The position numbers and the translations under genes were made by a program. Shown here one piece after another: positions 1 through 9,286 of a DNA stretch of 64,000 nt. Below the pieces are notes generated by a model. It ran no database searches and was not told the DNA's origin. It was given only the letters and a program-made list of their open reading frames with translations. This stretch comes from Ollibium composti (lineage in GTDB: Bacteria > Pseudomonadota > Alphaproteobacteria > Rhizobiales > Rhizobiaceae), in contig NZ_SSNY01000008.1 of NCBI RefSeq assembly GCF_004801285.1, forward strand, positions 186,001 through 250,000, read 5' to 3'. How positions within the stretch are numbered: the stretch's first letter is position 1; each line of letters begins with the position of its first letter.

Positions 1-878
1 CCGCCGGCAACGCCGTCCTGCCGCATCATCTCGCCGACGCGCGCAAGGTCGCGCGGGCTGATAGACACGCCGCCGGCGGTGCGCGCATAACCCTGGCGAT
101 CCACTGTGACGGCCACCGTGCCGCGAATGCCGAGGGGTCCCCACAGGCGTTCCCGCATGAGGTCGCATACCCGTTGCCCGGATGCCCGTTCCACGATGAC
201 GCCCAGCATGTCCGAGTTGGGCGAGCGATAGCGGAAGACCTCGCCATGCGGGCCAGGCAACCGCTTGAGATCGCACAGCAGGTCAAGCAGGCTTTCCCCG
301 TTTCCGCCGGGGTTCCACAGCATCGCCTGGCGATAGCGGGCGAACACGCTTTCGGGGTCCAGATAGGCCTCCTCGAAATCGAGGCTGACGGTCATGTCCA
401 GCACATGGCGCACCGTGGCATCGCCATAGGCGGAGTTCGCCGCCTCCGGCACGTAGGTCACCACCGGCGCTTCAGGATCGAGCAGCCCGTCGCCTTCGAG
501 GATGCCGGCGACGATGGCCGTCAGCGACTTGCTGATCGAGAAAGCGAGATGCGGTGCGCCGAAGCGCGTATGCGGAGCTTGCCAGTCGGCAACGAACTCG
601 CCGCGCCGCATGACAGCCAGCGCATCGCTGTGCGTGCGTTCGAGAAACGCCTGCACGGTCGGCGCTCCATCCAGCGACGCAACCTTCCTGTCCAAAATGC
701 CGGCCGGGTCCGCGGGCGCCTCGTCCTGCGCCTGCCCGTAGGTCTGGACGACACTCGGTACGATCTCGGCGACGTTCTGGAAGGCCCAGCGGTTGAACGG
801 CGCCGTGCGCCAATTGGCGAGGGTGACTTCGTCGCGACGGAAGCCGAATTTCTGCTGGAAGGCCGTGCTGCCTGTCAT
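1..878 (-). CDS. NylB-type serine hydrolase (beta-lactamase family), C-terminus beyond the left edge
   Basis: The first 292 residues are visible and the frame runs off the window. The protein resembles 6-aminohexanoate-dimer hydrolases and related class C beta-lactamase-fold esterases/amidases. The visible SxxK motif is S114-I-S-K117 and the tyrosine motif is Y217-R-S219. In the NylB family the catalytic Ser, Lys and Tyr lie at about 112, 115 and 215, so spacing and numbering agree. A GGVSISPRDLAR segment near residue 270 is typical of this group. The ATG at 878 is preceded by an AGAGGACC ribosome-binding site. There is no signal peptide, so it is probably cytoplasmic. The substrate cannot be read from the sequence; amide or ester hydrolysis is inferred from the family. 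It lies upstream of nothing visible and is separated from otsB by 74 bases. Confidence 0.8.
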   Translation of the reverse strand, partial: MTGSTAFQQKFGFRRDEVTLANWRTAPFNRWAFQNVAEIVPSVVQTYGQAQDEAPADPAGILDRKVASLDGAPTVQAFLERTHSDALAVMRRGEFVADWQAPHTRFGAPHLAFSISKSLTAIVAGILEGDGLLDPEAPVVTYVPEAANSAYGDATVRHVLDMTVSLDFEEAYLDPESVFARYRQAMLWNPGGNGESLLDLLCDLKRLPGPHGEVFRYRSPNSDMLGVIVERASGQRVCDLMRERLWGPLGIRGTVAVTVDRQGYARTAGGVSISPRDLARVGEMMRQDGVAG

Positions 879-952
879 CGAAGGTCCTCTCCGTGCCCGA
901 GTCGCCGTATCCATTGGATACGCCGTGTTCCCGCCCGTGCACAGACGGAAAG

Positions 953-1690
953 TCAGCGGCGCTGCCGCCGCAGCCATTCGAGCGTGGCGGCGACATCGGC
1001 GAGAGCATGGCCGGCCAGCGTCGCGCCGTTCGGCTTCACCCGTATCGAGATGCCGTCCGCCTCGTTGATCGCCTCGAAGCCGGTTTCGTCGGAGGTATCG
1101 TCGCCGAGGAAGACCGGGCGACGCCCGCGGAAATCCTCCATTCTCATGAAGCGCCGGATCGCGGCTCCCTTGACCGCTTCCAGCGGCATCAGTTCGACGC
1201 CGGCGTTGCCGGGCAGCAGGCGATAGTTCGGCGGGAGCCGCGTCAAGGCCTGTTCGACAAGCTGGATCGCCCGGTCGAGAAGATCCGGGGCGGCGCGCGT
1301 GTGGATCGCCAGGATCGGGCCCTTGCGCTCGACATGAACGTTGCGGCCGGCGAATTCGACCTCGATCTCGTCGGCCAATGCCGCGATGTCGGCAGGCTCC
1401 TTTGCCGGCTCGACCGGGCCGCCCGGCTCCAGCCGGTGTTCCAGCCCGTAAAGCCCGGCCGCGCGCAGTTCCAGCGGCGCGAACAGCCGATCGGCCGCCG
1501 CCACGGACCGCCCGGTCACCAGGGCCAGCGCGCCGTCGAAGCGCTCCTGTAATGCGGCGAGCAGGATGCGCAGGTCGGCATCGACCACCACCGCGTCCGG
1601 ATGCGGTGCATGTTCCACGAGGGTGCCGTCGATGTCGAGAAACAGCGCCCAGTTCGGCCCGTCGAGATCGGGCGGCGGCAACAGATCCAT
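953..1690 (-). CDS. otsB: trehalose-6-phosphate phosphatase
   Basis: This HAD-superfamily phosphatase of 245 residues removes phosphate from trehalose-6-phosphate to give trehalose. The nucleophile motif DIDGT is at residues 19-23, and a late acidic motif GDDTSDE near residue 195 supplies Mg2+ ligands. Both are characteristic of OtsB. It directly follows otsA on the same strand. The ATG at 1690 is used here, but a GTG at 1699 overlaps the otsA stop codon (GTGA) and would add three residues. Either start implies translational coupling to otsA. It is the last gene of the minus-strand run GT4, debranching enzyme, otsA, otsB. Confidence 0.9.
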   Translation of the reverse strand: MDLLPPPDLDGPNWALFLDIDGTLVEHAPHPDAVVVDADLRILLAALQERFDGALALVTGRSVAAADRLFAPLELRAAGLYGLEHRLEPGGPVEPAKEPADIAALADEIEVEFAGRNVHVERKGPILAIHTRAAPDLLDRAIQLVEQALTRLPPNYRLLPGNAGVELMPLEAVKGAAIRRFMRMEDFRGRRPVFLGDDTSDETGFEAINEADGISIRVKPNGATLAGHALADVAATLEWLRRQRR

Positions 1691-1695
1691 GCCGC

Positions 1696-3510
1696 TCACA
1701 GTGCCGCCACCCGGCCGCGACGGATCATGGTGAGCAGGTTGCCGTTGCCGGCGGGCGGGCCGCCATGCGCCGTCGCACGCTCCATCTCGCCGCGCTTGCG
1801 CAGGCGGGCGGCATCGAGCAGCATCGAGCCCGCCCAGCGATAGACGTTGTTGTCGCGCACGATCTCGCGCATGCGCCGCATGCGGCTTCGCTGCTCCTGC
1901 TCGGGCATGGTCAACGCCTGCTGCAGCGCATCGGCCATCATCGTCACGTCGTAGGGATTGACGATCAGCGCCTCCAGAAGCTCCTTGGACGCACCCGCGA
2001 ACGTCGACAGCAAAAGCACGCCCCGTTCGTCGTCGCGGGCCGCGACGAATTCCTTGGCGACGAGGTTCATGCCGTCGTGCAGGCTGGTGACGAGGCACAG
2101 GTCCGCCGCGCGATAGACCTCGTAGACCTGACGCTGCGAATGATGCTCGGCCACCATCAGCACCGGTTTGGAGCCGTTGCGGCCGAAGCGGCGATTGAGT
2201 TCATCCGCGTAGCGATGACATTCCTCGTACAACTGGCGGTAGGCGGGCAGCGTGCCCCGGCTCGGCGCCGCGACCTGCAGCAGGGTGAGCCTGCCGATCC
2301 ATTCGGGATGCCGCTCGAACAGGTCTTCCAGTGCGCGCAGGCGATCGAGGATACCCTTGGTGTAGTCGAGCCGCTCCACGCCGACGCACAGTTTCACATC
2401 GTCGGCCAGGCCGTATTTCTCGCGCACGTCGCGCCGGCACTCGGCCACCGAAGGCAGGGTTTCCAATTGCACCGGCGGCCATTCGATGGAAATCGGATAG
2501 GCGTGCACGAGGCTGGTCTGCCCGCCATAGGAGATGGCGGCGTCTTCGCGCTCGATGCGGCTTTCCATGAACCGGTCGACGCTCTCGATGAAGTTGTTGC
2601 AGTGGAACTGCGTGTGGAAGCCGATGATGGAACTGCCCAGCAGCCCGTCGAGGATCGCCTCGCGCCACGGGCAGATGCTGAAGACTTCCGAATTCGGCCA
2701 AGGGATGTGCCAGAAGGTGATGACGATCGCCTCCGGCAGCCTTTCGCGGATCATGCGCGGCAGCAAGGCGAAATGATAGTCCTGGACGAGCACGATGGGC
2801 CGCTCGTTGCGCGCTTCCTTGACGACCGTGTCGGCGAACTTGCGGTTGACGGCCTGGTAGGTTTCCCAGTCGGAGGTGCGGAAGACGGGACGCGTGAAGG
2901 CGATGTGACAGAGCGGCCAGAGCCCCTCGTTGGCAAAGCCGAGATAGTAGCCTTCATGCTCCTCTTCGCTCAGCCAGACGCGCCGCAGCGTGTAGGACGG
3001 CCGGTCCGGCGGAACCTGGATGCTATCGTCGGCGCCGACCGTGAGATGATCGGCCGAACCGCCGCCATAGGCGATCCATGTGCCGTTGCAGGCGCGCGTG
3101 ATGGGCTCGAGCGCCGAAACGAGGCCGCTCGCCGGCACGACCAGTTCCACCTCGTCGCCGTCGGGACCGTCGACGAGATTGTGGATGTAGGGTTCCCGGT
3201 TGGAAACCACGATGACCTGCGCGCCCGGCAGTTCGTCGGCAAGAATCTTGCGCAGCGTGTCGGGGGTCCAGTTGACCAGCGCCGCATCGGCCGACTGGCC
3301 GTTCTTCTCGAATTCCCGCAGCGGTGTGCGCGCGGTTTCCACGGTCGAATCCGGATTGGCGTAAGCGGTGTTGGCGAGATTGCGAGGTGTTCTGCCGCGC
3401 CGTGTCCGCACCACCAGGATCACCGCAACGAGGGACAGGACCAGGCTTGCAAGAAGCAAGACCCAGATCGCCGAAAGCGAGAGGAACAGGTCCGGGTCGT
3501 TGCTTGTCAT
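1696..3510 (-). CDS. otsA: trehalose-6-phosphate synthase (GT20) with an N-terminal membrane anchor
   Basis: This GT20-family glycosyltransferase of about 604 residues joins glucose from a nucleotide sugar to glucose-6-phosphate. Typical motifs are visible: [17 protein letters not shown], the HIPWPNSE segment, and the [10 protein letters not shown] donor-binding motif near the C-terminus. It is roughly 100 residues longer than a soluble OtsA. The extra length is an N-terminal hydrophobic segment (about residues 11-34), followed by a basic RTRRGR stretch and a linker, so the enzyme is probably anchored to the inner membrane facing the cytoplasm. The ATG at 3510 is chosen; a GTG at 3537 would add nine residues but sits in a GCCCTC/GAGGGC hairpin with no clear ribosome-binding site. 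A related GT20 activity such as glucosylglycerol-phosphate synthesis cannot be excluded. Confidence 0.85.
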   Translation of the reverse strand: MTSNDPDLFLSLSAIWVLLLASLVLSLVAVILVVRTRRGRTPRNLANTAYANPDSTVETARTPLREFEKNGQSADAALVNWTPDTLRKILADELPGAQVIVVSNREPYIHNLVDGPDGDEVELVVPASGLVSALEPITRACNGTWIAYGGGSADHLTVGADDSIQVPPDRPSYTLRRVWLSEEEHEGYYLGFANEGLWPLCHIAFTRPVFRTSDWETYQAVNRKFADTVVKEARNERPIVLVQDYHFALLPRMIRERLPEAIVITFWHIPWPNSEVFSICPWREAILDGLLGSSIIGFHTQFHCNNFIESVDRFMESRIEREDAAISYGGQTSLVHAYPISIEWPPVQLETLPSVAECRRDVREKYGLADDVKLCVGVERLDYTKGILDRLRALEDLFERHPEWIGRLTLLQVAAPSRGTLPAYRQLYEECHRYADELNRRFGRNGSKPVLMVAEHHSQRQVYEVYRAADLCLVTSLHDGMNLVAKEFVAARDDERGVLLLSTFAGASKELLEALIVNPYDVTMMADALQQALTMPEQEQRSRMRRMREIVRDNNVYRWAGSMLLDAARLRKRGEMERATAHGGPPAGNGNLLTMIRRGRVAAL

Positions 3511-3637
3511 GACGGTCGAAAAACCTTCGCCCTCCACGGAGGGCTTTCACCTATGGGTTCAAGGGATGTTGCCGGATGGTCACCCACCCGACCGGACATG
3601 AGCAACGCGCGGGGGTCGCATTCGTTCCGGCAGTCGC

Positions 3638-5848
3638 TCAGCTGCGCACCATGAGGGGCACCAGCCCCTCGGAGCGGTCGCCGAGGAAGGCGGCTACGCG
3701 ATCCCCTATGCGCTGGAAGTTCAGATCGACGCTGACGTCCCCGACATCGAGGTGGCGGATGACCAGCGTGTCGATGCCGATCGGCATTTTCGGACGTGTC
3801 ACCGTGATCTCGCCCTTCCAGCCGTCGATCTCGATGCCGAGGCACGCCTGCATGAACATGAAGGCCGCGCCCGCCGACCAGGCCTGTGGCAGGCAGGCGA
3901 CCGGATAGGCGATCGGCGCTTCGCCCGGCGCGCGCGTGAAGCCGCAGAACAGTTCCGGCAGGCGCATGTTGAAATGCACGGCAGCCTCGAAAGTCCCGCT
4001 CATCAGCCGCACCACCTGTTCGCGCACACCGTAGCGCGCGAGCCCGGCCGTGCAGATGGCGGTGTCGTGCGGCCAGATCGAGCCGTTGTGGTAGGACATC
4101 GGGTTGAAGAAGATGGCGTCGTCGGCCAGCGTGCGGATGCCCCAGCCCGACTGGAACGATGCCGAAAGCAGTTGCTCGGCCACAAGGCGCGCACGCTCCT
4201 CCGTCGGCAGGCCGACATAGAGCAGATGGCCGGCATTGGAGGTCCTTACCTCGCATGGCTGGCCTTCACCGTCGATGGCAAGCGCATAGGTGCCGAGATC
4301 GTCCAGCCAGAAGCGGTCCTCCACCAATTGCCGCATCGTCTCGGCCCGTTCCTGCCAATGCTGCGCCCGCGCGTCTTCGCCTCGCCGCCGCGCAAGCGCG
4401 GCAAGTCCACGATAGGCGGCGAAGACATAGCCCTGCACCTCGACAAGGGCGATCGGCCCGGGCGGCATGCGGCCGTCGGCATGGAAGATGGAATCGACAC
4501 TGTCCTTCCAGCCCTGGTTGGCCAGGCCAGAAGCCGCCGCGCGCTGGTAGGTGACGAAACCCGTGGCGCGGCTGGCTTCCTCCATCCAGCCGGCAGCCGC
4601 CGTCAGCGAATCCCACAGACCGTCGATGAAATCCATGTCGCCGGTGCGCCCGGCATAGGCGGCGGCAAGGTGGATGTAGAGGGGCGTCGTGTCGACGCCG
4701 CCGTAATACCGGCCGAAAGGCAGTTCGGCGAGCGCGGCCATCTCGCCCTTGCGCGTCTCGTGCATGATCTTGCCCGGCTGGGCGTCGCTGAAGGGCGACG
4801 TCTCGGCAGCCTGATGCTGGGCCAGGAAGGCGAGCACGCCGCGCGCGAGGCCGGGATTGAGCCACAGCATCTGGAGCGCGGAGATGACGCCGTCGCGTCC
4901 GAAAGCGGTGGAGAACCAGGGGATGCCGGCATAGGGATAGGGGCCGGTCGGCAGTTCGGTGGTCAGCAGCGCGACGTCGGCGCGGGCACGCTGGATCCAG
5001 TCGTTGAAGACACGGCCCGAACTGTGGACGGTGGCGCCGTGGCGCCGCTTCGCCCGCATGGCGAAACGGGCGCGCGCGGTCGCCCCCCGGAATCGCTCCA
5101 CCCCCGGCGTGTCGGCGACCTCCGCGCCTACCTCGACGTAAAGCGTCCGGCGGCTGCGCTTGGTGACGGCGATGTAGAAATCCGCGCGGTTTTCCAGAAG
5201 CCGGTCCGGCGCCTGCGAGAAGGAGAGCACGGAACTGCGTTCCAGCTTGTCCAATCCGTCGTAGCGCAACGCCACCGAGTTTTCGCCCACTTCGGCGGCG
5301 CGCACCGTGCCGCGCTGGGCGCGCGTCGAGCCGCGCACCTCGAACATGTCGCGGAAGTCCGCCGCGAAGCGCAGCGACAGGAGCACGGTCGAATGCTCCT
5401 GGCTGTAGTTGGAAAGCGTGATGCGCTCGAACAGGCGATCCTGCCAGATCAGCCGCACGCGCTCGATATGGACGCCGCCCTGCGGGATATCACGGCCGCC
5501 GGCACTCTTGATCGGCAGGTTGGTGAGGTTTGCGGTGAACAGCACGTTGTCCTGGCTGAGCGAGGCGCCGAGCAGCGAAGTCGAGCGGCCGCCGAGCGTC
5601 AGGCGGAATTCGGAAAGTACGCGCGTGTCGTCGCGGAAGAAGCCGTCGCCGATACCGCGTATGTCGCCATAGGAATCGGCCACCGCGAAGCAGTCACCGT
5701 GCTTGAGGGCGAACAGCCGGTGCGGTTCGCGCGGCGCCGTCTCGTCGAGCGCGGCTAGCGCCACCGCCGGATCGAGCTTGCGTTCGTCCAGCGGCGCGAC
5801 GTTCGGGGTGCCGTTTTCAGCGATCTGCTGTTCCTGTCCTGACGCCAT
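3638..5848 (-). CDS. glycogen debranching-type alpha-glucosidase (amylo-alpha-1,6-glucosidase family)
   Basis: This 736-residue protein has an N-terminal beta-rich domain (residues about 40-270, starting near LFALKHGDCFAV) followed by an alpha/alpha-barrel glycosidase domain. The barrel holds GIPWFSTAFGRDG (308-320), whose Asp is a candidate catalytic residue, and a SYHNGSIWPHD motif near residue 600. This architecture is annotated as amylo-alpha-1,6-glucosidase in many Rhizobiales and acts on alpha-glucans. There is no signal peptide. It starts 14 bases after the GT4 gene and is followed by otsA after about 127 bases, so it probably belongs to one operon linking glucan turnover with trehalose. 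The true substrate (glycogen branch, maltooligosaccharide or a trehalose derivative) is not determined. Confidence 0.8.
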   Translation of the reverse strand: MASGQEQQIAENGTPNVAPLDERKLDPAVALAALDETAPREPHRLFALKHGDCFAVADSYGDIRGIGDGFFRDDTRVLSEFRLTLGGRSTSLLGASLSQDNVLFTANLTNLPIKSAGGRDIPQGGVHIERVRLIWQDRLFERITLSNYSQEHSTVLLSLRFAADFRDMFEVRGSTRAQRGTVRAAEVGENSVALRYDGLDKLERSSVLSFSQAPDRLLENRADFYIAVTKRSRRTLYVEVGAEVADTPGVERFRGATARARFAMRAKRRHGATVHSSGRVFNDWIQRARADVALLTTELPTGPYPYAGIPWFSTAFGRDGVISALQMLWLNPGLARGVLAFLAQHQAAETSPFSDAQPGKIMHETRKGEMAALAELPFGRYYGGVDTTPLYIHLAAAYAGRTGDMDFIDGLWDSLTAAAGWMEEASRATGFVTYQRAAASGLANQGWKDSVDSIFHADGRMPPGPIALVEVQGYVFAAYRGLAALARRRGEDARAQHWQERAETMRQLVEDRFWLDDLGTYALAIDGEGQPCEVRTSNAGHLLYVGLPTEERARLVAEQLLSASFQSGWGIRTLADDAIFFNPMSYHNGSIWPHDTAICTAGLARYGVREQVVRLMSGTFEAAVHFNMRLPELFCGFTRAPGEAPIAYPVACLPQAWSAGAAFMFMQACLGIEIDGWKGEITVTRPKMPIGIDTLVIRHLDVGDVSVDLNFQRIGDRVAAFLGDRSEGLVPLMVRS

Positions 5849-5862
5849 CCGTCCGTCCGCGA

Positions 5863-6924
5863 TCAGGATGCCTGCGCCTGCGTGCCGCCGCCCAGCAGCC
5901 GCGCATAGGCGGCCGCGTAATCGCGGGCCATGCGGGAGGCGGAAAAGCGCGCCTCGAAGGTCTCGCGCACGTGGCGCCGATCCAGACCGAGCAAATCCGG
6001 CATCGAGGCCACCGCGTCCTCGATCGATTCGGCGAGGAAGCCCGTCACCCCGGGATCGATGATCTCAGGCATGGCGCCGCAGTTCCAGGCCAGCACCGGC
6101 GTGCCGCAGGCCATCGCCTCGATGACGACGAGGCCGAAGGGCTCGGGCCAGTCGATGGGAAAGAGCAGGCCGGCCGCATTGCCAAGGAACGCCGCCTTCT
6201 CAGCCTCCTCGATCTCGCCCACATATTCGACGCGGTCGCCGTCGATCAGGGGCTCCACCACCTCGCGGAAATAGGCGCGATCGCCGTCGCCGATCTTCGC
6301 CGCGAGTTTCAACTTCAATCCGGTACGGCGGGCGATCTCGACGGCGCGGTCGGGCCGCTTGTCGCGCGACAACCGCCCGAGAAAGGCGAGATAGGTACCG
6401 TCGGTGCCGGCTTCGTAGTCGGGCTCATAGAGGTCGAGCGGCAGCCCGTGTGGGATGGTGGCGATCCAGTTGGCGTCGGGCAACCGGGCGCGCTGGCTCC
6501 GCGAAATCGAGATCATCGGAAAGGATGGGAAACGCCGATAGGTCGGCGCGAGATCGACATAATCGAGCCGTCCGTGCGGCGTCGTGACGGTACGTCCGGC
6601 CATGTATTCGAAGAACGGGAAGTGTTGGAAATGGCTGAGATGGAAATGGATGACGTCGAAGTCGTCGGCGCGGCTGCGCACCTCCTCCAGCATCGCGAGG
6701 TGAGCGGCGATTTCCGACTTCAACGGACGGGGGTCGAGCCGGAGCGCCTGTTCCCGGCAGGCCACCAGCCTGGCGGATGTGCGGCTGTCGCCGCTGGCGA
6801 ACAAGGTGACGTCATGGCCTAGATCGACCAGTGCTTCGGTCAGATAGGAAATGATGCGTTCCGTCCCGCCGTAAAGCTGCGGCGGGACCGATTCATAGAG
6901 AGGCGCGACATGGGCGATCTTCAT
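5863..6924 (-). CDS. GT4-family glycosyltransferase
   Basis: The protein of 353 residues has the two-Rossmann-domain GT-B fold of GT4. The N-terminal MKIAHVAPLYE strand is followed by the acceptor-side glycine loop YGGTERI. The C-terminal donor-binding motif EPFGLVVIEAM carries the E-x7-E pair near residue 260. Such proteins sit beside otsA and debranching-like genes in several Rhizobiales and are usually annotated only as glycosyltransferases. The ATG at 6924 is chosen because the protein family begins at this MKIAHV strand and AGGGGAC lies upstream; a longer frame to 6999 adds unrelated residues. It is first in the minus-strand carbohydrate operon. The acceptor is unknown. Confidence 0.82.
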   Translation of the reverse strand: MKIAHVAPLYESVPPQLYGGTERIISYLTEALVDLGHDVTLFASGDSRTSARLVACREQALRLDPRPLKSEIAAHLAMLEEVRSRADDFDVIHFHLSHFQHFPFFEYMAGRTVTTPHGRLDYVDLAPTYRRFPSFPMISISRSQRARLPDANWIATIPHGLPLDLYEPDYEAGTDGTYLAFLGRLSRDKRPDRAVEIARRTGLKLKLAAKIGDGDRAYFREVVEPLIDGDRVEYVGEIEEAEKAAFLGNAAGLLFPIDWPEPFGLVVIEAMACGTPVLAWNCGAMPEIIDPGVTGFLAESIEDAVASMPDLLGLDRRHVRETFEARFSASRMARDYAAAYARLLGGGTQAQAS

Positions 6925-7070
6925 GTTGCAGTCCCCTACCGCTCCCTCTCCACATGACTCATGAGCAGCCGCACGGCCGCGATTCAACCCGTGGCACAAT
7001 GCGCCAGCGGCGGGATCGTTCCCGAAGACATGCTGTCGTAGGCCGGTTCCAGTTCCGGCGGACGATCAAG

Positions 7071-9053
7071 TCACAGGGCGAGCGCCGCCTTGCGCCCATC
7101 GTAGAAGGCGAAGGCGGCCTGGCGCGCGGCGGTGCAGTCGCCGATCGCGGTGAAGGCGATCTTGCGTGCATCGAGGTCGGCAGACAGACTGTCGGCGGCA
7201 AGATTGGTGCCGGCGAAGACCAGCGTGTCGGCTTCGGCCTGCCGCTCGGTGCCGTCGAGCAGCGAGGCAATGGTGGCCGTCCTGCCGTCCCAGTGGGTCA
7301 CGGCGCTTTCGGTGACGAAGCGAACGCCGAGGCGGACGAGCGCGCGGCGCAGCGGCGCGTCCGCGGCCATGCGCTGAAGCTCCTTGCCGACCAAGGCGTC
7401 CGGCGTCACCAGCGTCAGCTCGTGACCATCCTCGGCGAGCCTCCAGACGGTACCGCATCCCTTCCAGTTTCCGCCGTCGTCGAGCACGATCACGCGCTTT
7501 CCCGGCCTTACCTCGCGTGCCATCACGGCCTCGGCGGAATGCACCTCGCCGCCGCCCGGAATGGTGTCCAGTTGCGGCAGCACCCGCTGGAAGGCGCCGT
7601 CCGGCGGCAGGGAGCCGGTCGCAACGATAACGTGATCGGCACCTTCGCGCGAGACATCGTCGGCCTCCATATACTGGCCGTAGCGCACATCGACCTGAAG
7701 CTGGGCGAGCTGGCGCTGGTACCAGTCGACAAGGTCGGTGATCTGAGCGCGGCGCGGCTGCATACCGGCAAGCCTGAACTGCCCGCCGAGACGGTCCGAA
7801 GCCTCGGCGAGCACGACCCGATGCCCGCGCTCGGCCGCCACGCGCGCGGCCTCCAACCCGGCCGGCCCGCCGCCGACGACCAGCACGCGTTTCGGCCGCT
7901 CGGCGGGGGTAAAGCGGTCGCCACCCCACTCCCATTCGCGGCCGGCCGACGGATTGATGACGCAGCTTATCCAGTAGTCGCGCGAACGCCGGCCCCAGCA
8001 CATCTGGTTGCAGGACAGGCAGCCGCGAATGTCTTCGGCGTGCCCGGCCGCCGCCTTGTTGGCAAGGTGCGGGTCGGCGATCTGGCCGCGCACGATGGAG
8101 ACGAGATCGGCGCGGCCTTCGCTCAGCACACTCTCGGCATTCTCCGGCGTGCGGATGTGGCTTTCGGCGGTCACAAGCGCATGGCGGACTGCCGATTTGA
8201 TGATAGCTGACAGGTCGGCGCCGAGCTTCTCCGGGTAAACGAAAGGCGGGATGATCTTCTCGAAGCTGAAATAGGAGCCGGTGCCGCAGGTGACGTAGTC
8301 CATCAGATGGTCGCGATCATGCCGATCGGCGATCTCGGCCAGCGCCTCGCGCTGCAAGGCCACCCCCACGTCCGGCTCGTCGTTGATCGCCAGACCGACG
8401 ATGAAATCCTCGCCGCACACCTTGCGGATGCGCGTCATCACCTCGCGGCTCATGCGGGTGCGGTTTTCCAGGCTGCCGCCCCAGCGGTCGTCGCGCCGGT
8501 TCGACCAGGGCGTCCAGAACTGGTCGAGCATCGAATGATAGGCGGCCCAGACCTCGACGCCATCGAAACCGGCCTCGCGGCAGCGCCGCGCCGCCTGGAC
8601 GAAGCCGTCGATCGTCTCTTCGATATCGGCCTCGGTCATGCGGTGCGAGCCGTCAGAATCGTGATAGCTCGGCAGGCCGGACGGCGACCAGCCGGCATGG
8701 TAGGAATTGTCGGCATCGGCATGCTGGCCGACATGGTAGAGCTGCTGGATGGCGACGGCGCCGTTGTCCTTGATCGCCTCCGTCACCTTGCGGAAATGCG
8801 GCACGACGCTGTCGTCGGACGGGCGGAAATTCCCACGGGTCAGCACCGCGGCCTGATGCACCGGCATCGGCTCGACGACGACCATGCCGGCACCGCCGAT
8901 GGCCCGCTCGGCGTAATAGCCGACATGCCGTTCGGTCGGCAGGCCGTCCTCCGCCATGTTCGCCGTATGCGCCCCGAAGACGATGCGGTTGCGCAGCTTC
9001 TTGCCGCGCAACGTGGCCGGCGTGAACAGCCGCCTGAACATCCGCTCTGTCAT
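7071..9053 (-). CDS. trimethylamine-dehydrogenase-family FMN/4Fe-4S/FAD oxidoreductase
   Basis: The 660-residue protein has an N-terminal old-yellow-enzyme TIM barrel (about 1-340) and a C-terminal FAD/NAD-binding region with GGGPAG at 394-399. Between them lie C345-x2-C348-x3-C352-x11-C364, the cluster ligands of the TMADH, dimethylamine dehydrogenase, histamine dehydrogenase and dienoyl-CoA reductase superfamily. The ATG at 9053 has GGGAGG just upstream; a longer frame adds 34 residues without family resemblance. It is divergent from a LysR regulator that precedes an MttB-family methyltransferase, so oxidative N-demethylation of a methylated amine (for example an N-methylproline-type substrate) is a fair inference. 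A 2,4-dienoyl-CoA reductase-like role cannot be excluded from sequence alone. Confidence 0.8.
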   Translation of the reverse strand: MTERMFRRLFTPATLRGKKLRNRIVFGAHTANMAEDGLPTERHVGYYAERAIGGAGMVVVEPMPVHQAAVLTRGNFRPSDDSVVPHFRKVTEAIKDNGAVAIQQLYHVGQHADADNSYHAGWSPSGLPSYHDSDGSHRMTEADIEETIDGFVQAARRCREAGFDGVEVWAAYHSMLDQFWTPWSNRRDDRWGGSLENRTRMSREVMTRIRKVCGEDFIVGLAINDEPDVGVALQREALAEIADRHDRDHLMDYVTCGTGSYFSFEKIIPPFVYPEKLGADLSAIIKSAVRHALVTAESHIRTPENAESVLSEGRADLVSIVRGQIADPHLANKAAAGHAEDIRGCLSCNQMCWGRRSRDYWISCVINPSAGREWEWGGDRFTPAERPKRVLVVGGGPAGLEAARVAAERGHRVVLAEASDRLGGQFRLAGMQPRRAQITDLVDWYQRQLAQLQVDVRYGQYMEADDVSREGADHVIVATGSLPPDGAFQRVLPQLDTIPGGGEVHSAEAVMAREVRPGKRVIVLDDGGNWKGCGTVWRLAEDGHELTLVTPDALVGKELQRMAADAPLRRALVRLGVRFVTESAVTHWDGRTATIASLLDGTERQAEADTLVFAGTNLAADSLSADLDARKIAFTAIGDCTAARQAAFAFYDGRKAALAL

Positions 9054-9286
9054 CGCCCCTCCCTTTGAGCGCCGACTCCTGGCCGAGCGCATATCTGGTA
9101 CCTGCGGCGCAATCGTCTCCGCACAGGAAGACGAGGGTTGCACATCGACGGCCAACCGGGGCTAATAGTCAAGCTGAACGTAATTCTCCGGCGATTGAGC
9201 CACAGGCAACCGATGCCGGGAAATAGATCTTCATTCGCAACCGAGCCGCAGCGCGCGGCGTGGATATTGTCAGGGTTACGATCCAC

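Noticed and set aside
1378..5758. Long plus-strand frames opposite otsA and the debranching enzyme
   Set aside because: The minus-strand genes have complete family motifs; the reverse frames have shadow composition only.
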